Positions 1 to 5,730 of a stretch of DNA of 13,826 bases are shown one piece after another (the stretch's first letter is position 1; every line of letters begins with the position of its first letter). Both the position numbers and the translations under genes were made by a program. This DNA is from Treponema sp. UBA4319. Its GTDB lineage: Bacteria > Spirochaetota > Spirochaetia > Treponematales > Treponemataceae. The stretch is from contig DGUD01000060.1 of the NCBI GenBank assembly GCA_002393865.1, forward strand, positions 1-13,826, in the 5' to 3' direction. Below the pieces are notes generated by a model. It was not told the origin of the DNA. It was given only the letters and a program-made list of their open reading frames with translations, and searched no databases.

Positions 1-565
1 CCGTCTGACGGCGCTCGCGCTCGGCGCGCATCTGCTTTTCCATTGCCTCGCGTATGGCTTCTGGCGGCATGATGTTCTTTACTTCCACGCGGTTCACTTT
101 GATGCCCCACGGGTCGGTCGCCTCGTCAAGGATAGCGCGCATCTTTGTGTTTATGACGTCGCGGCTGGTGAGCGTGGCGTCAAGATCCAGCTCGCCGATG
201 ATATTGCGCAGCGTGGTCGCGGCAAGGTTCTCGATGGCGAGCATCGGGTTCTCCACGCCGTAGGTGTAGAGCTTTGGGTCGGTTATCTGCAGGTAGACCA
301 CGGTATCTATTTTCATGGTTACGTTGTCCTTGGTGATGACCGGCTGGGGCGGAAAATCCATCACCTGCTCCTTGAGCGATACCTGGTTCGCCACCCGGTC
401 AAGGAAGGGCAGCTTGACGTGCAGGCCGGTCTGCCAGGTGGAGGCGAATGTGCCGAGCCGTTCGATGATGAAGGCTTTTGACTGGGGCACAATCCTGATG
501 TTCTTGATTATCAGAATCATTGCCACGACGATGATTGCGATGATGACATACAGCTGTGTATCCAT
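1..565 (-). CDS. SPFH/band-7 (stomatin, paraslipin-type) membrane protein, 3' end cut by window edge
   Basis: The first 188 residues are visible; the C-terminus lies beyond position 1. The start is M-D-T-Q-L-Y, followed by one hydrophobic helix (about residues 5-22, V/I/A-rich) and then the SPFH domain. That domain shows typical stretches: VPQSKAFIIERLG, GLHVKLPFLDRV, the DFPPQPVITKDNV strand, DPKLYTYGVENP, and LRNIIGELDLD before the helical part ending MEKQMRAERERR. SPFH proteins of this class form large membrane-bound oligomers and are linked to membrane quality control and microdomain organisation. The ATG has a good Shine-Dalgarno site (GTGAGGA about 6 nt upstream). NfeD lies upstream on the same strand across a 190-nt gap; NfeD plus an SPFH partner is a recurrent bacterial pair (E. 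coli qmcA/ybbJ is one example). The family call is firm, the subfamily less so. Confidence 0.93.
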   Translation of the reverse strand, partial: MDTQLYVIIAIIVVAMILIIKNIRIVPQSKAFIIERLGTFASTWQTGLHVKLPFLDRVANQVSLKEQVMDFPPQPVITKDNVTMKIDTVVYLQITDPKLYTYGVENPMLAIENLAATTLRNIIGELDLDATLTSRDVINTKMRAILDEATDPWGIKVNRVEVKNIMPPEAIREAMEKQMRAERERRQT

Positions 566-582
566 GTTTTCCTCACTTTGGT

Positions 583-621
583 GAAGCGCAGACTGATGCT
601 TCTCGCGTCAAGCTGCGCTTC
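583..621 (-). other. Hairpin in the leader of the SPFH gene
   Basis: A perfect 9-bp inverted repeat, gaagcgcag at 583-591 and ctgcgcttc at 613-621, with a 21-nt loop. On the minus-strand mRNA it ends about 7 nt before the GTGAGGA ribosome-binding site of the SPFH gene. On the plus strand the stem is followed by CTTTGTTTTTT and would resemble a terminator, but no plus-strand gene runs into it. It may be a leader structure or an mRNA-processing or stability element between nfeD and the SPFH gene. The rest of the 566-755 gap shows a short GCGGC/GCCGC palindrome near 729-740 and no coding potential I can support. Confidence 0.5.
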
Positions 622-755
622 CTTTGTTTTTTATAGGAACTCCCGTACGTTTTTGTTCCGGGGAATACCTTCGGAGTGCTTCAAAAGCCGGACGAATTCG
701 GGGGCTTGCTCCTTCTGGTGCCTGCGATGCGGCGTGCCGCAGCCCTGCATCCCGC

Positions 756-1205
756 TCAGGCTTGCGCGGACACGACGAGCGTGTTCCCCGTTATGCTGCT
801 GATGGTGCATTCTGTGCCTTCCGCAAGCGGGAGCGGTGTTTCCGGGCTTGCGGCGACCGTCCAGACGATGCCGTTCACCTTTGCGGAGCCCTTCTCCTCC
901 GGGGTGATGGCAGCAAGCAGCTTTATTTTCTTTCCGATGAGCCTGTCGCTGTTGGTGGGAATACGCGTGCGGAACTTGCGCATCACGAGCGGGCGCGTAA
1001 AGATAAGCAGCGCGAGCGACAGTACGATAAAGATAAGCAGCTGCCACTTGAGCGGAATCGCCGTGAGCGAGAGGAAGACCATGAGGAATGCACTGCAGGC
1101 AAACCAGATGGTGGTCAGCGAGAATGTAAGGGATTCGATCACGATGCAGACAATTGTCACCGCGACCCACATCCATGGCGTGTAGTTCCAGATAACATCA
1201 GACAT
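756..1205 (-). CDS. NfeD-family membrane protein (short form)
   Basis: This 149-residue protein begins M-S-D-V-I-W-N-Y-T-P-W-M-W. It has an N-terminal membrane part with hydrophobic stretches at about residues 10-30, 32-48 and 53-70, then a basic turn (RPLVMRKFRTRIP). A C-terminal beta-rich segment (LIGKKIKLLAAITPEEKGSAKVNGIVWTV) fits the NfeD OB-fold domain, in which a small barrel faces the cytoplasm. The length suits the short NfeD forms without the ClpP-like protease domain. Partners are typically SPFH proteins, and one is encoded next. A start 15 nt further upstream is open (M-Y-N-G-S), but it would place the first codon inside the -10 box of a strong promoter, so I take the ATG at 1205. 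That ATG lies 6 nt after the -10 box, so the mRNA is probably leaderless. Confidence 0.85.
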   Translation of the reverse strand: MSDVIWNYTPWMWVAVTIVCIVIESLTFSLTTIWFACSAFLMVFLSLTAIPLKWQLLIFIVLSLALLIFTRPLVMRKFRTRIPTNSDRLIGKKIKLLAAITPEEKGSAKVNGIVWTVAASPETPLPLAEGTECTISSITGNTLVVSAQA

Positions 1206-1211
1206 GCTTCC

Positions 1212-1239
1212 ATTATACAACGAAGTCGCCGGAAGTCAA
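1212..1239 (-). promoter_or_regulatory. Sigma-70-like promoter of nfeD, predicted leaderless start
   Basis: On the minus strand: -35 TTGACT (1239-1234), 16-nt spacer, -10 TATAAT (1217-1212), then GGAAGC and the nfeD ATG at 1205. The -10 box is a perfect consensus and the -35 box matches 5 of 6. With a normal discriminator of 6-7 nt, transcription would begin at or beside the A of the ATG. The GGAAG stretch could act as a Shine-Dalgarno only if transcripts arrive from further upstream. Confidence 0.75.
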
Positions 1240-1251
1240 TGCGAAAGCTTG

Positions 1252-1278
1252 GGAGCACGGAAATCAGTTTTGTGCTCC
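1252..1278. repeat. 7-bp inverted repeat beside the downstream copy of the uvrC end
   Basis: GGAGCAC (1252-1258) and GTGCTCC (1272-1278) form a perfect 7-bp stem with a 13-nt loop. It overlaps the 20-bp direct repeat described separately. No T-run follows on either strand, so I do not call it a terminator. Confidence 0.35.
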
Positions 1279-1281
1279 GCT
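1262..1281 (-). repeat. Second copy of the uvrC 3' end (direct repeat, distal copy)
   Basis: Read on the minus strand this is AGCGGAGCACAAAACTGATT. It matches 19 of 20 bases of the sequence that encodes the last residues and stop codon of uvrC (1769-1788), in the same orientation and 507 bp away. It could be a remnant of a tandem duplication, or the far end of an element that used the uvrC 3' end as a target. I see no integrase or other element gene between the copies. Confidence 0.5.
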
Positions 1282-1405
1282 CACGGCGGATTTGCATTTG
1301 ATTCCGGCGGGAGTGGCATTGGATTCCGGGCAAATCCGGCTGATATTGCCTCGCCCCGCGGTGGCGCGGAGTTTAGGACGGTTTGAGTTTGCGCCCCGCC
1401 GGCTC

Positions 1406-1642
1406 TTACTGCTCCCCGGAGCATTTTTCCGCCTTGTCCCTGTCGATGCTTGCTCTTGCCCGTGCGGCATAGGCGTTCCATTCCGCGATGTCATCGTTCC
1501 ACTCGCTGTATGCCGCGTTTGCCCGCTTGTCCAGCAGCGGAGCGCTGCCCGGCTAGCTGTATGCGGCAAGCAGGGCGCGTTTGAGCGATTTGCGCTTTTT
1601 GAGGAGGTACGCGCTGTCAAAGGGATACGCTAGTTCCGACAA
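1406..1642 (-). pseudogene. Small ORF of unknown function interrupted by an amber codon
   Basis: A TTG codon at 1642, with AAAGGAAG about 8 nt upstream, opens a frame reading S-E-L-A-Y-P-F-D-S-A-Y-L-L-K-K-R-K-S-L-K-R-A-L-L after the start. TAG stops it at codon 30 (1555-1553). The same frame then runs on to TAA at 1408-1406, through a Trp/Ala/Arg-rich stretch containing YSEWNDDIAEWNAYAARARA. The first part resembles, from memory only, the extreme N-terminus of FkbH-like HAD-IIIC proteins (PFD..YLL.KKKSLKR.LL). The usual catalytic region does not follow, so at most a scrap remains. Clean codon use on both sides of the TAG suggests a recent disruption, a sequencing error, a real 29-residue peptide, or readthrough. 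A promoter and 5' hairpin lie directly upstream. No other gene is evident between 1206 and 1770. Confidence 0.45.
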
Positions 1643-1673
1643 AATATGCTTCCTTTCTGTATAGGTCAGAATC

Positions 1674-1707
1674 TGGTCTCAATAGTCCGTCTGGACTTTT
1701 GAGACCA
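1674..1707 (-). other. Strong stem-loop at the predicted 5' end of the small-ORF transcript
   Basis: On the minus strand TGGTCTCAA pairs with TTGAGACCA (9 bp), followed after one A/A mismatch by AGTCC pairing with GGACT around an AGAC loop. The predicted transcription start, about 6-7 nt after the -10 box at 1720-1715, falls at the base of this stem. The RNA would therefore begin with a hairpin, a layout known to protect 5' ends or regulate initiation. The ribosome-binding site AAAGGAAG and the TTG codon follow about 25-30 nt later. Confidence 0.6.
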
Positions 1708-1714
1708 ACTCTTT

Positions 1715-1743
1715 AGTATACAGCATCAGGCGCAGTCTTTCAA
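1715..1743 (-). promoter_or_regulatory. Sigma-70-like promoter downstream of uvrC
   Basis: Minus strand: -35 TTGAAA (1743-1738), 17-nt spacer, -10 TATACT (1720-1715). It matches 5 of 6 at the -10 box and 4 of 6 at the -35 box, with ideal spacing. It starts just after the presumed uvrC terminator and drives the hairpin-led transcript of the broken small ORF. Confidence 0.6.
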
Positions 1744-1748
1744 TGGGG

Positions 1749-1778
1749 AAGAAAAAGCCCCCGCGAGGAATCACTTTT
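1749..1778 (-). terminator. Possible rho-independent terminator of uvrC
   Basis: On the minus strand the uvrC stop codon is embedded in AAAAG-TGATT-CCTC-GCG-GGGG-CTTTTTCTT. AAAAG can pair with CTTTT around a short CCTC/GGGG stem, and a T-rich run follows. The stem is short and bulged, so this is tentative. Its position between the uvrC stop and the next promoter supports it. Confidence 0.35.
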
Positions 1779-1788
1779 GTGCTCCGCT
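1769..1788 (-). repeat. Direct repeat, uvrC copy
   Basis: This holds the last codons and stop of uvrC, encoding S-G-A-Q-K-stop. It is the partner of the copy at 1262-1281, which in an open frame would encode S-G-A-Q-N-stop. The one internal difference is G versus C. Confidence 0.5.
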
Positions 1789-3831
1789 TTCAGGTACATC
1801 CGGCCGCGTGTCCCCCTCCGGCTGCGGAGCGGAGTAGGGCGGCTGCGGCGGCTCTGCGGCTTCGAGTGCGCTGGCGGCGAGGTTCGCGTTCATCTGATAG
1901 CGGGCGGCTTTCTCGCTTGTGGTGCCTGCCGTTCCGAGCGAGAGCCGCTCCTTTGCCTGTACGCGCTCCTGCTTTTCCAGCAGCAGCTTGGCGGCCATCA
2001 GTATGTCGCTGGCATCGCCTGCCCGCACGTGCAGGAGCTGCGCCAGCTCGGACTCCGGTGCCTGCGACAGGGCACGGAGCGTGCCGTAGCGCTTCATGAG
2101 CAGCTTGTCCCGCTCCGTGCCTACATGAGGCAGCTTGACGAAGGGCGAGACGGTGTTCTCTTTTGTGCGCAGCTCCTGGTTGCGGCTGGTCGCAAAGCGG
2201 TGCGTCTCGTCCCGCACGCGCTGGAGCAGCCGGAGCGCGTCGCTCCGTTTGGGCAGGCAGACGGGCGCTGCGGCATGCGGGCGCCAGATTTCCTCGTCGC
2301 GTTTCGCAAGCCCGGCGATGGGGATGTCCAGACCGAGCGCGTCCAGCACGCCCTGCACGGCGTTCACCTGACCGATGCCGCCGTCTATGAGGATAAGGTC
2401 GGGCAGCTCCTTCTTCTCGTTGAGCAGGCGCGAATAGCGGCGGCTTGTCGCTTCCCGCATGGAGGCGAAGTCGTCGATGATGCCGTCCGTCGTGCGCAGG
2501 CGGAATTCCCGGTAGTTCTTCTTGTCGGGGTTGCCGTTGTAGAAGCTGATGAGGCTGGCGACCGGGAATTTGCCGCCGATGTGCGCGATGTCGAAGCCTT
2601 CTATGCGCACCGGGAGCCGCGGCAGGCCGAGTATCCGCTTGAGCTCCTCCATCGCGGGGAAGTCCCCGCGCTCCCGCATGCGGCGGATGATGTCCTCGCG
2701 GGCGTTCTGCTGCGCCATGCTTACGGCGGCCTTGTGCAGCTTCGCGCCGGGCATGGAGTCTGTCACCAGCACGATGTCCGTGCTCGCGCCGCAGTTTTCC
2801 CGCAGCCAGCGCCGCATGCAGTCCATGCCGTCGGCGGCCGGGACGTAGATGAGCGGTGGTATGGACTCTTTTTCTGTGTAGTATGCGCTCATGAATTCCG
2901 GCAGAATCTCAGGATCCTCGTTCAGCGTGACGGTGCGGTAATTGTCCCTGCCCAGCACTTTGCCGCCGCGTACCTTGAGCACGGTAAAGCTGACGAGCTC
3001 GCCTTCCCGCCACGAGGAGATATAGTCTCGGTCGTCGCCGTCGAATCCCTCCACGATGTTCTGGTTCTGCAGGACGGAGAGCGCCTTCAGCCCGTCGCGC
3101 AGCCGTGCGGCCTTCTCAAAGTCCAGCGCTTTTGCCGCTAATTTCATGGTATTTTCAATTTTGGCTGTCGTTTCGGCGCCTTTTCCCTCAAGGAGGGCGG
3201 AAATTTCGTCGATATATTCAGTATAGGTGGATTTTTCGACGTGCCTGCTGCACGGTGCGGGACACCTGCCTATGTGATAGTACATACACGGCGACGTTTT
3301 TTCCCGGAATGTCTTGCAGTGGCGTAACGGATAGATTTCATAGAGTGTTTCTATGAATGTATCGAGCGCGCCTGCGTCGGGGAAGGGGCCGAAGTACTGT
3401 GAGCCGTCCTGGACGACGCGGCGGGTCTTGAAGATGCGTGGCCACGTCTCGTTCGTGATGCGGAGCACCGGGTACGACTTCCCGTCCTTCAGGTTGATGT
3501 TGTACCTCGGCGTGTACTTCTTGATGAGGTTGTTCTCAAGGAGGAAGGCCTCGTACTCGTTGTTCGTGGTGATGTATTCGATGCTGCGGGCGTGGCTGAC
3601 CAAAAGCCTTGTCTTGATGTCTTTGTTTCCGCTAAAATAGGAGCAGAGACGGCTTTTCAGGCTTTTTGCCTTGCCCACGTAGATGACGGTTCCTTCCGCG
3701 TTGCGCCACAGGTAGACGCCGCTCTGGGACGGGGCTTTCAGCGCCGTCTGGTGGAGCTGTTCGCGGGAGGACTTCTGCTGCCCGGAGGAGGAGGCTTGTG
3801 TTGTCAACGTTGTATCATTCTGGTCGGACAT
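1771..3831 (-). CDS. uvrC: Excinuclease ABC subunit C
   Basis: UvrC makes both incisions around a DNA lesion after UvrA/UvrB loading. The 686-residue protein has the full architecture. A GIY-YIG nuclease at about 38-115 (GVY, VIYVGKAKSL, LLENNLIKKYTPRYN with Glu99) makes the 3' cut. Four cysteines (172, 182, 190, 194) match the Fe-S cluster reported for UvrC. A UVR UvrB-binding helix pair spans about 222-257. An RNase H-like nuclease carries Asp414 in FDIAHIGG, Asp483 in IDGG and His544 in DETHRFA for the 5' cut. A helix-hairpin-helix region follows at about 565-620. IDGGIGQ has Ile where many family members have Lys. An Ala/Pro/Glu-rich tail of about 60 residues, probably disordered, lengthens the protein. 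The ATG lacks a clear Shine-Dalgarno site; no better start precedes the nuclease domain. The start is 3 nt from a divergent gene. Confidence 0.97.
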   Translation of the reverse strand: MSDQNDTTLTTQASSSGQQKSSREQLHQTALKAPSQSGVYLWRNAEGTVIYVGKAKSLKSRLCSYFSGNKDIKTRLLVSHARSIEYITTNNEYEAFLLENNLIKKYTPRYNINLKDGKSYPVLRITNETWPRIFKTRRVVQDGSQYFGPFPDAGALDTFIETLYEIYPLRHCKTFREKTSPCMYYHIGRCPAPCSRHVEKSTYTEYIDEISALLEGKGAETTAKIENTMKLAAKALDFEKAARLRDGLKALSVLQNQNIVEGFDGDDRDYISSWREGELVSFTVLKVRGGKVLGRDNYRTVTLNEDPEILPEFMSAYYTEKESIPPLIYVPAADGMDCMRRWLRENCGASTDIVLVTDSMPGAKLHKAAVSMAQQNAREDIIRRMRERGDFPAMEELKRILGLPRLPVRIEGFDIAHIGGKFPVASLISFYNGNPDKKNYREFRLRTTDGIIDDFASMREATSRRYSRLLNEKKELPDLILIDGGIGQVNAVQGVLDALGLDIPIAGLAKRDEEIWRPHAAAPVCLPKRSDALRLLQRVRDETHRFATSRNQELRTKENTVSPFVKLPHVGTERDKLLMKRYGTLRALSQAPESELAQLLHVRAGDASDILMAAKLLLEKQERVQAKERLSLGTAGTTSEKAARYQMNANLAASALEAAEPPQPPYSAPQPEGDTRPDVPESGAQK

Positions 3832-3834
3832 ATT

Positions 3835-5337
3835 ATGTGTAATATAAGAAACATTTGCAGTATATCATGTTTTCTCTTCCTTTTGAATATGGGGGCGGTG
3901 AATTCTGCCCGTGCGGAAGAAAAAATTGTGACGCTCGGCGGCAAGAGCGGCTGGCCTGAGCTGGAGTCGTCTGCGGGCGTGGCGCGCGGAACGGGTCGCT
4001 TCGGCTACGAATGCCTGCAGCTTGCCACGAACAGCCGTTCGGTCGGCAGCAAGACCGACCTGCTCATAGACTTCGAGGGCAGCGTCCCTGAAGACCTTGT
4101 GGGAAATTACGAGGTCAAGGACAACGCCATCGTCCGTTCCCCCAAGGCTAAGATGGGCAGCGGCGCGGGGCTCAGCCGTGGTACAAAGGGCATCCGGCTC
4201 TCCGGCGGCGAAGGCTCCCTGTTCGGCACGAGCGGCATAGCCGGCTCCTTCCTCATCGAATTCTGGCTGAACCCTTCCATCGCGGAGAACGGCGAGCGCG
4301 TCTTCTCTTGGCGCTCGTCCCGCACGGTGAGCAATTCTCCCATGTACCAGATGATAAGCGCCGGTTTCTACAAGAACCATCTTGAATGGGACTTTACCAA
4401 CGTGTTCAACGGCTATGACGCGGACAACGGCAATATCAAAATCGCTTCTTATAGTACGATTATCCCCAATGTGTGGACGCACCACGCCATCAGCTTTGAC
4501 GAGGATACCGGCCTGCTGGAGTACCGCATAAACGGCCGCCTTGAGGCGCTCAAGTACGTGACGAGCAACGGGCGCGAGGTGGGCGGCTCGGTGTACATGC
4601 CGATTCTGGGCGTAATCGCCGACATAGACATCTGCCCCGGCTATACCGGGCTCATCGACGATTTCCGCATACAGCGCTCCGTCCATACCCAGACGGCCGT
4701 CGATATGCGCTACGATACCTATGCGCGTGACGGCGGCCGCTTTGTGACAAAGCCCATCATGGTGTCGCAGGATGCCCGGCTTACCAAGGTTGATGTCTCG
4801 CTGAGCACGCCGAGCCAGACTTCCGTGCTGCTGTACGTGCGCTCCGGCGACAACTACTTCTCATGGGATGAGGATGAGCCTGAGTGGATTCCCGTGCGGA
4901 ACCACGCCTCCATCGATGATATCAAGGGCATGTACTTCCAGCTTGCCGCGGACTTGTACCCGGATGGTTCCGGTTCGGTCTCTCCGTCCGTGATGCAGGT
5001 GGATCTGCATTTCAAGGAGGTCGCCGCGCCGCTGCCGCCGTTCAAAGTGACTGCCGAGGCCGGCGACGGGGAAATCACCCTGTCGTGGTCGCATTCCGTT
5101 GACAATCTGACGGGCGGCTATTACATTTATTACGGTGACCGTCCCGGCGAGTATCTGGGGGCGGAGGCGCTGCAGGGCGAGTCTCCTGTCGATGTGGGGA
5201 ACGTGAACAAAATCACCTTCTCCGGCCTGAAGAACGGCAAGATTTACTATTTTGCGGTGGCGGCCTACTCAAACCTTGACCGGCGCATTACGGGCATCAG
5301 GTCGGTGGAAGTCTATGCCCGCCCCATGAAGAAATAA
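3835..5337 (+). CDS. Exported LamG-like (concanavalin fold) plus fibronectin type III protein
   Basis: From the ATG at 3835 the product is 500 residues. It begins with a signal peptide (hydrophobic core about residues 9-22, probable cleavage after A-R-A at 27), so it should be periplasmic or surface-exposed. I see no lipobox. Residues about 80-285 look like a LamG/concanavalin jellyroll: an FLIEFWLNPS strand, a NVWTHHAISFD core motif, YRINGRLEALKY, and GLIDDFRIQRS closing the fold. Residues about 290-395 are beta-rich and unassigned. Residues about 400-495 form an FN3 domain (PPFKVTAEAGDGEITLSW, YYIYYGD, LKNGKIYYFAVAAYS). Such proteins bind glycans or matrix, or serve as envelope scaffolds; no enzyme motif is seen. 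The start is uncertain. The ATG has no Shine-Dalgarno site, while a TTG at 3796 is preceded by GGAGG at good spacing and would lengthen the signal peptide by 13 residues. Confidence 0.8.
   Translation: MCNIRNICSISCFLFLLNMGAVNSARAEEKIVTLGGKSGWPELESSAGVARGTGRFGYECLQLATNSRSVGSKTDLLIDFEGSVPEDLVGNYEVKDNAIVRSPKAKMGSGAGLSRGTKGIRLSGGEGSLFGTSGIAGSFLIEFWLNPSIAENGERVFSWRSSRTVSNSPMYQMISAGFYKNHLEWDFTNVFNGYDADNGNIKIASYSTIIPNVWTHHAISFDEDTGLLEYRINGRLEALKYVTSNGREVGGSVYMPILGVIADIDICPGYTGLIDDFRIQRSVHTQTAVDMRYDTYARDGGRFVTKPIMVSQDARLTKVDVSLSTPSQTSVLLYVRSGDNYFSWDEDEPEWIPVRNHASIDDIKGMYFQLAADLYPDGSGSVSPSVMQVDLHFKEVAAPLPPFKVTAEAGDGEITLSWSHSVDNLTGGYYIYYGDRPGEYLGAEALQGESPVDVGNVNKITFSGLKNGKIYYFAVAAYSNLDRRITGIRSVEVYARPMKK
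3859..3887 (-). promoter_or_regulatory. Candidate uvrC promoter inside the divergent gene
   Basis: Minus strand: -35 TTCAAA (3887-3882), 17-nt spacer, -10 TATACT (3864-3859), predicting an uvrC leader of about 20-25 nt. It lies within the signal-peptide codons of the divergent LamG/FN3 gene. The -10 box is good and the -35 box is weak (4 of 6). Confidence 0.4.
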
Positions 5338-5362
5338 GGGGCGCCTGCAAGCAGGGGAGTGC

Positions 5363-5412
5363 GGACGGGCACGAGGGAGCTGCCTGCGCTTCCCGATGTC
5401 TTCTTGCCGTCC
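5363..5412 (+). other. Nested inverted repeat downstream of the LamG/FN3 gene
   Basis: Outer arms GGACGGgCA (5363-5371) and TGCCGTCC (5405-5412) pair over 8 bp with one bulge. Inner arms GGGAGC (5375-5380) and GCTTCCC (5388-5394) pair around a 7-nt loop. A short CCTGC/GCAGG palindrome at 5344-5355 precedes it. It may belong to the 3' end of the upstream mRNA. Confidence 0.4.
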
Positions 5413-5425
5413 CGCCGTGTGCGTG

Positions 5426-5460
5426 CTGTCCGGGTGTGTGTGCCCCCGGGCAGTTCTGTT
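5426..5460 (+). terminator. Candidate terminator of the LamG/FN3 gene
   Basis: CTGTCCGGG (5426-5434) pairs with CCCGGGCAG (5445-5453), giving 9 bp with one G-U pair and a 10-nt loop. TTCTGTT follows. The stem is strong but the T-run is interrupted. It lies 90 nt after the stop codon. Confidence 0.4.
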
Positions 5461-5465
5461 GAGGG

Positions 5466-5612
5466 AGTCTCCGGGCTCGTCTGCTTCCGGAGGCTGTCTC
5501 TATCGTCGTTTTGCTGAGCCATGCTATGAGGCCTGCCCGGAAACCTCCGTTTCCCTGCCGGTCTTTGCGCATTGTAAGCTTTGTGTCCGGAGGACAGGAT
5601 TTTCCGGACACA
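5466..5612 (+). other. Cluster of three further stem-loops in the intergenic region
   Basis: AGTCTCCGG (5466-5474) pairs with CCGGAGGCT (5487-5495), 9 bp with one G-U. GGAAAC and GTTTCC form a 6-bp stem at 5539-5554. TGTGTCCGGA (5582-5591) pairs perfectly with TCCGGACACA (5603-5612), 10 bp with an 11-nt loop. None has a good U-tract. With the neighbouring hairpins these occupy most of the 393-nt gap between 5337 and 5731. I find no convincing gene in this gap; it may hold a structured RNA or intergenic repeats. Confidence 0.4.
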
Positions 5613-5676
5613 TCTATGGAACCGCTGATTAAGACCCGGCGCATTGCGCATCGGATTATTCAGTGTTTCCCTATAT

Positions 5677-5720
5677 GAGAGCCAGCCTCAAAAGTAAACG
5701 TCTTTTGCGGCTGCTCATGA
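5677..5720 (+). repeat. Palindromic leader element before the TPR gene (divergent relative of the 55-bp repeat)
   Basis: The left arm GAGCCAGCCTCAAAAG (5679-5694) faces CTTTTGCGGCTGCTCA (5702-5717), forming a long imperfect stem around a short A/T-rich loop. The arms share the GAGCCAG...CAAAAG / CTTTTG.GGCTG pattern with the repeats at 10403 and 13310, but the GGCAAGACCTTGCC core is missing. It ends at the TPR gene's ribosome-binding site (GAGAGGA) and could influence its accessibility. Confidence 0.4.
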
Positions 5721-5730
5721 GAGGAAACGG

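Noticed and set aside
1264..1620. Minus-strand ORF of 118 codons ending S-G-A-Q-N
   Set aside because: Its composition is Ser/Arg/Pro-rich shadow-like, in a different frame from the small ORF with expression signals. Only its 3' end is of interest, as the uvrC-end repeat.
1292..1633. Plus-strand ORF of 113 codons in the uvrC-nfeD interval
   Set aside because: There is no ribosome-binding site or recognisable motif. The opposite strand carries promoter, hairpin and Shine-Dalgarno signals instead.
1262..1788. Integrated mobile element with att sites
   Set aside because: Only the short direct repeat supports it; there is no integrase, transposase or terminal inverted repeat, so I report the repeat but not an element.
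1777..3141. Plus-strand ORF of 454 codons
   Set aside because: It is antisense to uvrC, which has all family motifs; the product has no recognisable features.
5396..5632. Plus-strand ORF of 78 codons with nine cysteines
   Set aside because: The cysteine content is unusual, but there is no Shine-Dalgarno site and the frame spans several strong inverted repeats. Cys codons arise from TGC/TGT-rich stems.
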